Assembly: GCA_902702965.1 (NCBI GenBank)
Contig: CACRXP010000185.1
Span: forward strand, 270,797 to 334,796
Length of the DNA stretch: 64,000 nucleotides
Reading direction: 5' to 3'
From: Spirometra erinaceieuropaei
Lineage: Eukaryota > Platyhelminthes > Cestoda > Diphyllobothriidea > Diphyllobothriidae
A program made the position numbers and the translations under genes. Below, one piece after another: positions 12,133 through 23,899 of the stretch (its first letter is position 1; each line of letters starts with the position of its first letter). The notes under the pieces were generated by a model. The model was not told the DNA's origin. It did no database searches and saw only the letters and a program-made list of their open reading frames with translations.

Positions 12133-15100
12133 AGATGACGCACCGATCGGATCTCATCCTTTGGTCCTGTCTGTGTGTTTGGTTATTTTCTTTTAGGGAG
12201 TGCTCTATTCAATAGTGGTCAAGGCATGCAGCATAGGAACTGGTAACTTATCTAACCAGATCTTTCTGAAAGTGGCGTCATTCATTTGATGACCGGCCAG
12301 CAAGCGACGCATATGTTATATAATCTACGAATGCGTTTTGCCACCAAGTGACACTTGCGTGAGAAGTTTCCTGACCATCCGATTGACTGATTTAGCCACA
12401 TGTCGAATCCCTGTGTCCTGCAACTGAGTGTAAGGTTTGTCGGCTGGAACCAAGTTTAGAAGGTCCTCGAGATCGACCGCGAGACCGAGTGGAAGAGACG
12501 CTAACGCTTGCTGGTGATAAGGTTCGTTCAGAAAAAGGCCTTTATCTGCCTAGTCCCCACGCCGGGTTGCTTTGCTTGGACGGAGCAATTTAAAGGAAGG
12601 GGGTTAACCGTCTAAAAGTCCATTTTGAGCTCGTTATTGATCACGGTAAATAAAAAAGAGCATAAACGTAGAAAAAAGGGTCATTGCTTTTGTAGTTTAA
12701 ATAATAGTTTAAAAATGAAGAAAAAATAATTACGGAAAAGGCTTAATACTAATTTAGGGACGTTGCGTTTGTTACAAAAACATGACAGCAAAAAAATGTG
12801 GAAAAACGGCAAAGTGATTATTTGTAATGACCCATTAAAAGAATGAAGCTCTCTTTAGCATCAGTTGTTGTAGGGGGAAAATGTTTTGGGTAAAGTTTAA
12901 AAGTTCCGAGCTGAAGTCGGCTAGCAGGACTTGTTGCTCAGACAAATGCACATCCGGCAAGATATGACCGACGCGTTACCAAGAGGAATTGAGGCATATG
13001 TTCATGATCAAAGGGGTAATGAAAATCACAGCAGGATGACACAAAACACGCGTCACGCAAGCCTAAACCAGTTGTGGGTATTTTTCAGCATATTCAAACA
13101 ACAATACAGAAAAGTGGAAAATACACTGGTGGACCAAAGGGATTTTCCACCATTTCTTAAATACATTGGGTGTGCACTATGTAAATAAAGACATTTTCGT
13201 TCATTTGGGTGTCTTCGAAGCCGGAATAGCATATATGCGCAAGTATTGAAACTATTATTTCCTTCCAAATTTACATATGAAGAAGAAGTTTTTAATATGA
13301 CAACGTCACTTTGTGGGACTTTTAACTATTTTTATCTGTGTTGCGGTTTTCCTACGAATCACAATCTGGGATCCTCAGAAGCCGTTTTCTCTCTGTCAGG
13401 CATCCTTCTGTATATTATTCTAGCTGATTTTCGGTAATTTATGTAAACCAGAAAATCACGTTAAAAACAAAGTGGGACATCTTACTGCATTATTTTGGAC
13501 GTTCATCATTTTTTGACTTTTCTCAGTTATCATATTTGGTCATCATAATCTCCAAATTTTACGTTATTTAACTTTCGTTCTAACAGGTGATAATTTTTAT
13601 TAACAATTCCACTGCTCGCTTTGGTGTTTTAACACAACGCAATGCTTGTTTGTTTGGTCTGAGTTCACACTTTTTATCCTGAATATTCAGAACATATTAA
13701 TAAAAATGAAACTAGAAAATATGTTCGTTTCCGAGTGTCAGGGTACCGGCAATAACGTAGACGACGGACGCCTGTATAGAATACCGCATGCTTTTCGTTA
13801 TCTCCGTGATTAAAAATGTTAAGAAGGGAACTAAGTTTTTAGAAAACTATGCGTGTTTGCCAACAATTCTCCAAACATCGTGGCCAGAAGACAAAATACC
13901 AATTCTTGTCTCTAAATGATTACGCTTATTTATAATGTGCTCTTTTGCATAGTGTATGTGGGTGAACAAAGTTGACAAACATATCGCACATCAAATGCAG
14001 TTGCTTCACAATCTTAGAGAGAGAAATTCTCCGTTCAGGTTTGAGTCTTGAACTCTCGCGTTCTCTACAAGTTGAAAAATCAAGATACAGAGCATACAAC
14101 TAACCTTCCGCTGAGATATAACGTTCAATGCGAATTCACAATTTCATCTGGTTTTAGAAAGAGTGGTGTAATAATGCCTCTTTTACGCACGTCGTTCCTT
14201 CAGTTGCAGACATAATATTTAGGTCTTTCCTCGTTTTGTGTATTTTTTTGTTAGCCAGTTCGCCATGTAATGTTTCTAACGGAATATGGCTGACTGAACT
14301 GCTTATTTCTATATTATTCGCCGACGTATCCTAACTATGCCTGACTTCTGGCCGTTTTTAATAAAACGTCTTGCATAACTTGACCTACAGATCCACGTGC
14401 GATCCGATTATGTTGAAAATATTCATTTTCACACTTGCTCATTCTTTTTAACCGTGCAACCGAGACGGACAAATTAATTTTTCACTGGTCATTGTTACGA
14501 GGCGTGCGGATAATGGGACTCGGATCTGAGACATTTAATTATTATTTACCTATATCTCTTCTTATTCTACAATTTGGAAAAATATAATATCATAGACTGT
14601 GATCGCTCATTGGCTAAGATTTATGGTCGTATACTAATTTGTGCGATATTCATGCCTTTCGGTAAACGAATTGGTCATTAATCTACCACTTTTATCCCTG
14701 TAGATTTTCAAACAATCATGCGACGATATCATGAGGAGAAACTGCAGTTCATATCTCAAAAATTTCTTGTTACGTCCGCAAATCACACATTTGGCTCGGC
14801 CTCGATTAGGCACAATAGCAAAGTGGCAAGAGCGACTAGGAGGGTAACATTTCCTTTTACTACGCATCACTTTCAATAATTTTAAGTGTTCGATCTGTTA
14901 ATTGCCCTCATTCAATATTTTAGATAAAAATGCTCTCCGTTCTTGTACGCACTAAACCTTAACTGTTTTTCTTAGAGGACTTATGACATCAGGGAGAAGC
15001 GGTCTTCTTACTTCCTTCTGGCGAAACAGATTGTCATCCATATCGATAGATAAGATGTATGCAGCAATATTTTCTCCCCAGTACTTTTTGCATGCTTATG

Positions 15101-15279
15101 AGGTGGCATTCAATGCAGCAGCATGTATGAAGCGTGCACCCATCAGTATTTTGACCACTATGCATGGAATTTTCTCCCATTAAATGTGTTCAAGTATTGC
15201 AGTCAATGTTAAATGTGTCCGGTGCAAACTCCTCCCTCAAATAGTTGCATCTAAAAGCCTTGGTTGCAGCCATAAACTT
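12133..15279. other. No recognised feature
   Basis: AT-rich sequence without a supported gene or a repeat I could match elsewhere in the window. Confidence 0.5.
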
Positions 15280-15354
15280 ACTTAGATTTAATAGTAGTGA
15301 AACTTCGATTCCCAGGTGGCATATCAAAAGAAGAAGAGACGTTCACCAGGAAGT

Positions 15355-15412
15355 CCGACGTTTCGCGTAGTTGATTCGTCTACCCATCTTCAGAGACTGG
15401 AAAGTCCTGCGC
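15355..15412 (-). ncRNA. Hammerhead-ribozyme-like motif, inverted copy
   Basis: Minus strand: GGACT-TTCC-AGTCT (15407-15394), CTGAAGA (15393-15387), then a GTAG/CTAC stem II, then GAAAC (15364). It is better paired in stem II than the copy at 15918. Confidence 0.5.
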
Positions 15413-15917
15413 ACAGCTCCTCTTATATGATGCGCTTTGTTCAATGCGTGACACACCAGTGCCGCCTGTGTGGCTGCATCCAACCCGCATGACACCGTGA
15501 TCTGAATCTCCCCCGTCGGCCGCGGGGATGACTGACGGCCCCGATTGTCCCGCGCCGCAAAGGTTTGACCCAAAGTCGAAGGTAGAAACCTATGCCGCGC
15601 AAATGGGACACATCTTCAACTTTGACGTCGTTGAGATTGTGGGCCGGGGCAGTGATCATACAGCATGACAACTGCAAGAAACCTGGATGTCCACCGACTG
15701 GTCTGTCAACCGCCACATCAATTTGCCTCCCCCCTATCTGACTTTACGAACCTTCCTAATGGGGGACAGTCACGACGCGGGACAATCGGGGCTGTCAGTC
15801 ATCCCAGCGACCGACGGGGGCGATTCAGATCACGGTGACATGCGGGTTGGATGCAGTCACGCAGGCGGCATTGGTGGGTCACGCATTGAACAAAGTGCGC
15901 CATACAAGGGGAGCTGT

Positions 15918-15978
15918 GCGCAGGACTTTCCAGTCTCTGAAGATGGATAGACGAATAAACTACACGAAACGTCGGACC
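15918..15978 (+). ncRNA. Hammerhead-ribozyme-like motif
   Basis: GGACT-TTCC-AGTCT (15923-15936) can form a stem I hairpin, followed by CTGAAGA (15937-15943, fits the CUGANGA core) and GAAAC (15966). The stem II arms are partly mismatched and the expected U-H cleavage step before stem I reads CA. It is therefore a relative of the Penelope hammerheads and possibly inactive. Confidence 0.5.
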
Positions 15979-16099
15979 TCCAATAAACCTCTCCCGGTGA
16001 ACGCCTCTTTCTCTTTTGATACTTAGATTTAGTTTTGCACTCGTAATAACATTGTAATCACCACAGTCGGCGGTACTTCGCATAGTACACACACTTTTC

Positions 16100-16405
16100 C
16101 CTCGCAATAACATCTTGAATTCGATGATAGGGAGCGCTCACCGGTCGTTCTTGCGGAACTCACTCGTTCCGTTGTGCCTTACGGGCTCCCTCTCGAGCCA
16201 GACCAGCGGCCGCCCAGCGGCGCATGATATAGGCAGGATGGTATTACTGACAAAGACAAGGGAGGCTGGAGCGACCATTTCTGGCTTATTAGCCGTCGTC
16301 AGCCAGCCATACCCAACCCCGATGTGTGGAACACCCGAGGCTAGAACTCGCGACCTGTTTGTTAGAAGTCCACGCCTCTAACCACTAGGCCACGAGCCCG
16401 TTGCC
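16100..16405 (-). repeat. tRNA-derived SINE, family A (most complete copy)
   Basis: The minus strand shows an A box GGCCTAGTGGTTAGAGG (about 16392-16376) and a B box GGTCGCGAGTTCTAGCC (16355-16339). Then comes a shared body, GACGGCTAATAAGCCAGAAA, and a tail GAACGACCGGTGAGCG. The head does not fold as a complete tRNA, so this is not a functional tRNA gene. Confidence 0.8.
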
Positions 16406-16431
16406 CTGGCGGTTTCGATCGGGAGTGTACA

Positions 16432-16490
16432 ATGGTAGGGGGCGCTCACCGATCGTTCTTACGGAACTCACTAGTTCCGTTGTCGCTTCG
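16432..16490 (-). repeat. SINE family A tail fragment
   Basis: A second copy of the GAACGATCGGTGAGCG tail, just right of the fuller copy. Confidence 0.6.
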
Positions 16491-17334
16491 AAAGGCGCAC
16501 GTCACGCGTGTGTTTTCCGCTTCTTCCTTTTCGGCTTTATTGTCGAAGTACTTTTATTGCCAGTATCTTAATAAACCCTTTTTGCACCTAAAGTCTGTAT
16601 GTTAGTGTACTTGGGGCTGGTATACCAACTGCAAATGCATGCTTGTTATCGTATTTTCGTGATGGTGTCCTGCTTCTGTGCTCATCTTGACGTCAGTTAC
16701 CTATAAAAATTACAACTCCTTAGCATCTACTTTCGCTGATAATTAAAATCGCCGGAAAGTCTGACTGTATGTTAGATTCAAGCCGGAAATTATTTCCCTT
16801 CGTTCTCAGGCATTGTTCTCTCGTCCAAACGTATAAACAATACGACAGACTGAATAATTATTTAGTGTTAAATGTGAAAACTCCTGTGTATGTCATGCAT
16901 GTGTGCACCGATAAAAAAAAATACACTTTTGGATTTTTCGGCATGTACTTATGCTTGGTTGAATGACGTTGGGTAATGAGTATACGCTGGGCAAAGTTTT
17001 GTAAATTTGTGAGTAATTGATATGCACTCGAAGTAATTTTCTTTATCTCGGCAGCTCGCCTTTGGAATTTTTTCCGAATCTACAACGTAGTGAAGTTGCA
17101 AATTCCTTCTTTGAATCGCTCAAAGATCATGAAAGTAACCTTGTTGACTCCTCTGCCCTCCTTGGGGTGAGTTTTCCTTGGTTACCTCATGCCTGTCCTT
17201 GTTTTTTTTATTCTAGTCTAGAAAGATACATTAAAAGATGGAGTATTAGCTGTACAGCATCGCATTAGCACGATAACTAGTGATGCTTATAAAGTGAACG
17301 ACGTAGTCCACAACAGCATGAGTTCTACATCTAC

Positions 17335-17835
17335 TCTTCATAATAGCTTATGGAAATGTATGATTTTCCTTGCATGAAAAGTATACAGCCTGCAGTTTGG
17401 AAATCTTGAATTCAAGGTGCAGGTCGGGTTCAAAATTATTTGAAGACTTGGAAACTCTTTTAAAACCAAAAGGCACTCTTTTCCAAGTACAAAATTTGAA
17501 GACGACGTAATTTGCCGCCAAATACGTAGGAGCAAAACTATTTTTCTGCATTTTTTCAAAATATATTCTAATTTATAAAGGTTTCAAAAATAGACAGTAA
17601 AATTTGTGTCCCTTAAGTGGATATTTTTGTGGATTGTAGTTTGTGCAAGCGGTTGATAAGAAACTCATTTAAGAGCCGGCATCCTGGCGTGACTGAAATA
17701 TTCTGACGTTATGTGGCATTACAATTATTATTACGACCCTATTAAACTAATCGTTAGGGATTGAAAACATATTTCAGAAACTCAGTCAGCATTTCAGTTC
17801 TACACCGTTTCATTCTACAACATTAAAATTTGGGC
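17335..17835. repeat. Foldback right-arm fragment
   Basis: Contains the ordered blocks GGTCGGGTTCAAAATTATT, GACGTAATTT, GAGCCGGCATCCTG and ATTATTACGACCCT seen in other right arms. Confidence 0.6.
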
Positions 17836-18637
17836 TTACAAAGTTCGATAAATTTATGAGAAAGGCTGCCAAAAGCTAAATCATAAATTTTACACGATTA
17901 CTCCTCTCATTTACAACGGAATGATCTTCAACACTTCCGTATTCAGTCTCCTGGTTGGTTCATAATGACTTTACTTTCAATAATATTCTCTTATTAGGGG
18001 ATTACTAAACTACCTAATATAGGCCTAATAAGAGGGATGTATTTTTAACTTTTAAATACTGCACTTGTGGCTTTCCGTTGTGTCTATTTTCTCCTATAAT
18101 GGCTATTATTTTACAGTCTCTCTTAGATTAACTGAACACTGTGATCCATGTTCACTTACACACCCCTTACCCTGTTTCTGTTTTACAATTTTCAGTCCAA
18201 GTTTTGAATTTAACCGAAAAGAAACTTTTGTGTGTATCTTCTTAACTGCGCATCCGTGATGATTTCTCTCTACCTTACTATACATTTGCCAAATCCTGTA
18301 GAAATAAGACATAATGAGGCGAACGGGGTAAAATATGCGAAAAACCACGAGGTCATACATTTACTACTCTTTTATCCAATTCCGAATAACCATTGCATAG
18401 TTATACACGGGGAGTGTTTGCAATTAAACAAGCGGTCAGGAAATTTACAGTGTCATTAAGTTCTACGTGTTTCACCACCTTTACATCATCCGAAGCGATT
18501 TCGCGAAACAGTGTCCTAGGGCAGAAATTTGCGACAGACACCCAACATGCAGCAACTTGGAGGGCTGTAAAGTCTGAAGCCCGCAAAGCCGAAACATTTG
18601 TGACATGGGTGAAACCTGCCCGCCAGAACCCTCATCG

Positions 18638-18830
18638 CTGATAGAAGCGAACAGGCGAGTCCCAGGTAGCAGTTCAGAAGATGAAGATGCGATCACTGGG
18701 ACAAGAAGTTTATTGGCCTGACGTTTCGGGTTCTCACTCGAGCCCATCATCAGAGACATTCGCAGATAGAGGTAAAGGTGGCACCAGGAATGCAGTATTT
18801 ATAGCACGTGGCTGCCGTGGGACCGTATGC
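18638..18830 (-). repeat. Penelope terminal repeat, inverted copy with hammerhead-type core
   Basis: Reverse complement of 19161-19353, nearly identical over 193 bp. On the minus strand it holds CTGATGA (18753-18747) and GAAA (18727-18724). Confidence 0.85.
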
Positions 18831-19160
18831 GCACTGCAATTAACAGTTCTCACAATCGCCGCTGGGGTCGTAATTGATGCGGCGGTGGCTTGGCGGTCCG
18901 AGTCCGAGTTGTTAATTGCCGCGATTTCGTCATCCGTGCTCGATGCTGGTGTGACGATTGCTCGGCAAACTGGCTCACTGTCACCGTGATAATTGCTCAC
19001 CCGCGCCCTCCCCACGTGACTGATTCTCCTGCCCAGGGAAAATCGCAAAACGGAATAGACCACCGGGAGGTCATTGTGTTTGTTGATGGATTGCGGGCCT
19101 GAGAACCATGACTCGAGCAGCTCGCGGCTCACGCGGTTGTCACCCCTTGCGAGGATTTCG

Positions 19161-19353
19161 GCATACGGTCCCACGGCAGCCACGTGCTATAAATACTGCA
19201 TTCCTGGTGCCACCTTTACCTCTATCTGCGAATGTCTCTGATGATGGGCTCGAGTGAGAACCCGAAACGTCAGGCCAATAAACTTCTTGTCCCAGTGATC
19301 GCATCTTCATCTTCTGAACTGCTACCTGGGACTCGCCTGTTCGCTTCTATCAG
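19161..19353 (+). repeat. Penelope terminal repeat, direct copy with hammerhead-type core
   Basis: Contains CTGATGA at 19238-19244 and GAAAC at 19264. Between them GGG and CCC can pair as a short stem II. An AATAAA-like stretch (CCAATAAACTT) follows. Confidence 0.85.
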
Positions 19354-20312
19354 CAATCTTTTTGGGCGCGAAGCGCTCCGATCGGCTCGACGGTGGGAAA
19401 CCTTTGCCCTTCGAGAGTCGTCAACATATGCGCAGATTCGATTTCTGCACAGGTGTCTCGACAACAATGTGCTGCCGAAGTGCGTTTCATACAAACCTCC
19501 GGTCAACACAGAGCTGGCGAGACGCGCAGTACTTCAGCACGGCCGACGAATGATCCGAGTGCTCCTTCAAGACTGTCACTCACGGATTCGCAAATACCGT
19601 CAGAGGATTGACCAAGGGAAGGCAAGGTGCTGCGAGTTCATGGGCGAGGACGGCATAAAACTGCTTCAGCAGAGGCTGGCCGAACGAACCCGCGAACATA
19701 AAGCAACGCGAGAAGCAGCCCTAGAGAGCAAATTTCGTAAGCTGCCTGCTCCAATGTCATCCAAGAACGACAAATTGGTGCACAACTTGTCGTCAAAGGA
19801 GCTGACGGAGGAAAAAATGCAGGTTTTACGGCATGAGGCCTCATTCAACACAGCCGATGCCAAACCTGCCAACATGATCGCAGCAGTGGAATCAATCCTC
19901 AGCCAGACGGGAGCGACAGACGAAACGAAGAACCTCATTCGACACCAAGTGTCCTCCCTCCTCATGGCTCATAGGCCGCGCGATGTGCTTTCCAAGGTCG
20001 AGCGTGATGCACTTAAAGAACTCAGGGCCGACAACGACCTCGTTATCGTGCCTGCGGACAAGGGGCGTTCAACGGTCGTATTGGACAGGACAGACTACAA
20101 TCAAAAAGCCAAAAGCTTGTTGGATGATCGTCAGTCCTATGTGCCATGCGAATCCAACCCCATGAAAACGCTGACACGCGAGATTAACGCGACGCTGTTG
20201 GCAATGGAGAACTCAGGTGCAATATCGCCAATCGACCGACGCATGGCGAGAGCACAAGAAACGGCCCTAGCCCGATTCTACGGTCTCCCAAAAGTGCACA
20301 AAGAGGGCGCTC
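19232..20312 (+). CDS. N-terminal part of a Penelope-like reverse transcriptase (truncated)
   Basis: An open frame of about 360 codons up to the N at 20313; the reading beyond it is terminal repeat, not protein. The first ~40 codons run through the terminal repeat, so the true start is uncertain. Recognisable Penelope motifs are VPADKGRSTVVLDRTDY (about 20050-20100), NQKAKSLLDDRQSY, and [11 protein letters not shown] at the end, the conserved block just before the RT palm motifs. Upstream is a basic helical region (RRMIRVLLQDCHSRIRKYRQ). All RT catalytic motifs and the GIY-YIG endonuclease are absent here. The uninterrupted frame suggests a relatively young insertion. Family assignment is strong; function is not, since the copy is incomplete. 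Confidence 0.85.
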
Positions 20313-20313
20313 N
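20313..20313. other. Single undetermined base inside the Penelope element
   Basis: An N placed between the coding frame and a terminal repeat. It probably marks a collapsed or patched repeat, so distances here are unreliable. Confidence 0.95.
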
Positions 20314-20449
20314 GCCACGTGCTATAAATACTGCATTCCTGGTGCCACCTTTACCTCTATCTGCGAATGTCTCTGATGATGGGCTCGAGTGAGAACCCGA
20401 AACGTCAGGCCAATAAACTTCTTGTCCCAGTGATCGCATCTTCATCTTC
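20314..20449 (+). repeat. Penelope terminal repeat, partial 3' copy
   Basis: Direct copy of about 19178-19314, beginning immediately after the N. Contains CTGATGA at 20373-20379 and GAAA at 20399-20402. It is followed by the right target duplication. Confidence 0.85.
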
Positions 20450-20462
20450 AGAACCCTCATCG

Positions 20463-21714
20463 TTCCCCACTTTGAGCAAAACTATTATGGCCTTAGCTAC
20501 CAGCCACAAAAACTAATAGATAACTTCCCCTCCATCCCTCGATAGCTTGGCGTGGTAACCTAAAGTTCCTATAATGAGCTCGTGCATTCATCCTCAACTG
20601 GCCGTACGTGTACATTGGCTCATATTTTGAGGACTGAAGCGCTGAAACTTGCTTTTTTCGTTCCGCTTTCTGGCTGTGCCAGCAGATGATCTCCAAGGCC
20701 GGCATTGCATTCACCGACCCACGCCTTAGCAGCTTCATGGCCGCCCTGCGCAATATGAGTGATTCGCGACGCGAAAGAGAGCACTCAGACACACTGCATG
20801 GTCTGAAAATGGACAAAGATGAGTTTTTTCAGTAAGTCCATTAAAAGCTAGGCCTTACCCACCGCTGTATTGTTACCCAGACCTCCACTTTTCTGAAGCT
20901 ATTTCAGATTCTACCCTCTTCCAGATTTGTTTGGTGTAGTCCCTTTTTTCATACCTCCCACGACAACCTTATTTGCTGCTAATCTGAACTTTTTTACCAC
21001 AAAAGGAAACTTTTTTGCGCATTCTACATAAGCTCCTCTTTGGAATAAACTGCTGTGAACACGGATTATTTTATCACAGTAGATCACTGCAAACAAGGGA
21101 ACCCACAGGGCCGGTCAGAGTCGAATCGCTGATTTACCAGCTTCAGACACGTCCCTCTACCATCGGACGATTATGGGCGCGTTTTTCAAATGTTTCAGTT
21201 TTTCGATTCACGAGACGAACCTATGACGCGTTGTGCAGATTCCGTGACATGATGCTTTTTAAGTTTCACGCACTTTTGTGCGGTTTCCGAATCCTTTATT
21301 GAGGGCATGCTCTTAAAATCTAAATCCATAGTTTAAAAAGTATGAAAAATGCACAACTCAGGAAAATAACTGTTCATCATGTAAAACTCACCTCCAGAGG
21401 ACTTCTCGTTTTCTTGGAACTCCCCGCATGTTAGATCCGAGCCTGAGACTACCGCAATGCGCAAGCGTCGTGACTCGGAAAGTCGCCAAATGACGATGGA
21501 ACTCGCAGTCAAACTATTGTGTGTTTGTGTGGAGTGGCGGACTGGTAGACTAAGAGTCAGGCTGTAATGGCTCCTTCTCAATGTGACTTCTGGCACTGTC
21601 ACGCGTATGAGATGCTCGCCGCCCAACCCCTTTGTGTGAAATCCTGGCCCTTGTGATTGGAGGGGGGCCAGATTATATATACGGCAAGCGCAGACGAGGT
21701 CACTAATTATAAAG
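20463..21714. other. No recognised feature
   Basis: Between the larger Penelope insertion and a Penelope terminal fragment. Frames at 20493-20816 (minus) and 21015-21302 (plus) show no recognisable motifs. Confidence 0.5.
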
Positions 21715-21800
21715 AAGAAGGTGAGGACGCGTTCGCTGGAACAGGAAGTTTATTGGCCCGACGTTTCGGATTCTCGCTCGAACCCACCATCGGAGACAGA
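21715..21800 (-). repeat. Penelope terminal-repeat fragment with degraded hammerhead core
   Basis: The minus strand resembles 19230-19310, with CCGATGG in place of CTGATGA, then GAAACGTC and CCAATAAACTTC. It ends directly at the TA flanking the foldback element at 21803. Confidence 0.7.
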
Positions 21801-21802
21801 TA

Positions 21803-22789
21803 CAGTAGGTGGTCTAACTCATGAAATGTCAACCGAAATTCCGAAATGCGTTTTCGTTTCGAAAAGCTTAATTAAGGAGGGTTGTAAAACTAATCAGCCT
21901 GCAGTATAATTCTATAATGATTCAGTTACCCTATAGATGCTGGCTTTCGAACGAACTTCCCTCCGGCTGCATATAAAAACTGCACTCTGTAAAAAATGAC
22001 TACTGATGTAGCATTATTTTTTCTCATTAATTTTCGATGCCCCTAACAGTCCAACTATATTTCATGGAAAACATGCATAAAAATATTCAATATTTTGCTC
22101 ATTCGGTAGAAAATTACGTCTTCTTTCAATTTTACGCTCGAAGGAGGGACATAATTCGGCTTTGAAAAAGTTTCTAATTGCGGGACTTTAAAATACCGTG
22201 AAATGGCCGCTCATAAATCGTCATGTCTCCTCATTTACCAATGTGGCTTTTAAATTTAACAATATATATCACATCCAACGCTAAATTTTATGAACCCCAT
22301 ATGGTCTCCTCTCAATACTGTTGAGAAATGGGCGGTTTTCCGTACGCACATGGCTTGTTGTTTGGAAACGCCAAATGTAAGTGCGACAGCAGAGCGGGTT
22401 CAACATTATTCGGGAATTGGAAAAGTTTTTGAAATCCAAATAATACCCCTCCTTCGAGTATAAAATTGAAACTATACGTAATTTTCTACCGAATGGGCGA
22501 AAGAATGAATATTTTTATGCACATTTCTCATCAAATATAATTGAATTTTTAAGGGCGTGGAAAATCGATGTGAAATGCATGCTACTTAAGTAGTCACTTT
22601 TTACAGAGCATCTTTTTTGCATGCAACCTAAAGGAAGTTCGTTCGAAAGCCAGCATCCTGTGGTAACTGAATTACTACGGAATTATACTGCAGGCTGACC
22701 AGTTTTACAACCTTACCTAATTAATCTTTTCGGAACGAAAACGCATTTCGGAATTTCGGTTGGCATTTCATGAGTTAGCCCACCTACTG
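21803..22789. mobile_element. Complete foldback (palindromic) element with TA target duplication
   Basis: Begins CAGTAGGTGG and ends CCACCTACTG, flanked by TA at 21801-21802 and 22790-22791. The two ~400-490-bp arms are inverted copies of each other almost to the centre. No protein is encoded. CAGT ends with a TA duplication suggest a Tc1/mariner-type non-autonomous element; that class call is inference. Confidence 0.8.
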
Positions 22790-23899
22790 TATGTCAGCCA
22801 CTGTTTAAAATTGTTCATGGAATTAAAATTTCCGCTTTTTACATTCTGTTTTTTGATTAAATGGCGCCCTTTCAGTCTATATAATTTCTTTGGTTTCGCA
22901 ATCTGTGCAAAATGTGAAAACCAGGAGAGCATCAGAATGCCTGAAGGAAAATGACCAAAACACAGACAACATAGATAGACGACAGCCAATACATGGGTTG
23001 ACCATTTCTAACAAAATGCACACAGATGTCCCTATCTAGATGGACTAAAAAACTATCCTTTTTGAAAACTTCTACTACGCCAGTTAAAACCCTTGACTCG
23101 GCTCCTCCCTCGGTCATATCACCTGCTTCTTAGTGGGCTGGTACGTTGATCAGATCGGTCGATTTAATAGCAAAAGTTTTTGGCCGTACACTCTATGACC
23201 ACAATAAATGGTTTTCGTCACCTCAGGACGCACTGAATACGTTCGACCCTAATCAGATTATTTATTTAGTCTGTGGTTTGCAGCTGACCTGGTTGTTGGT
23301 TAACGATGCCGAATGCATTCAAACTGCTGTACTCGGCCTTTGGCTGTACTTCAGGCATCACGTGGATTCAGGGGGGGGGTGTGGCTCTGTCTCCACAACT
23401 CGTGCCTTAAAAAGGCCATGAGCGAGATCCAGATCTCATGGACGTGTGAACAAACCTTTGTGACGCAGCCGTTTGGCAGATTAGGTAAAAGTTTTTGGTG
23501 CACGAAGTTTGAGTGGCCAGACCAGAGTCTATTTACAAGCAGGCAGTGGCACAACGAGAAGGTAGTAAAGATGGCAAGTCACAAATAGACTGTTAAATTC
23601 GACAGCGTTAGAGAGGGAGCCCTTGGTCGTTTGTGGCCGGAGACCCGTTGTACTATTAAAACTAGAGCGTTTTGGCCTTGCATCTATGAGTAGTTCAATA
23701 AGGGCTGTTTACTCTTCTGGGCAAGGAAACTAGGTCTATCACTGTGCTCCCGAAAATCGAATCTTATCCTTGGTTTCAGCCTCTTCCGTGTGTGTATCTT
23801 ATCCCTGTCTTCCCTTCTGGGAAAACCTGGTGTTGAGAAAGAGGTCGGGTCGCCTGTGGCACACATAGACAGACTGTTGATTTCTGTCAACTACCTCGT

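Larger units (their letters stand above)
15291..16020. mobile_element. Non-autonomous Penelope-type element made of two inverted terminal repeats
   Basis: Flanked by ACTTAGATTTA at 15280-15290 and 16021-16031. The two arms (about 15310-15556 and 15772-16020) are inverted copies around a roughly 215-bp spacer, with no coding region. Each arm carries CTGAAGA plus CGAAACGTCGGAC, the same layout as the larger Penelope copy at 18638. Confidence 0.75.
18638..20449 (+). mobile_element. Penelope-like retroelement insertion with 13-bp target duplication
   Basis: Flanked by AGAACCCTCATCG at 18625-18637 and 20450-20462. Layout: an inverted terminal copy (18638-18830), a 330-bp spacer, a direct copy (19161-19353), an open frame, one N at 20313, then a partial third direct copy (20314-20449). 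Inverted plus direct terminal copies and variable target duplications are typical of Penelope-like elements. The RT core is missing at the N, so the assembly has probably collapsed or the copy is deleted. Confidence 0.85.

Noticed and set aside
16339..16400. A functional tRNA gene
   Set aside because: A and B boxes are present but the acceptor arms do not pair, and the sequence continues into a repeat body shared with other copies, so it is a SINE head.
18734..19183. 149-codon minus-strand frame
   Set aside because: It lies across the inverted terminal repeat and spacer of the Penelope element and has no recognisable motif.
19232..19353. ATG at 19232 as the true start of the Penelope protein
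   Set aside because: It falls in the hammerhead-type core and terminal repeat; the same frame recurs after the N without the protein. The start is more likely after about 19353.
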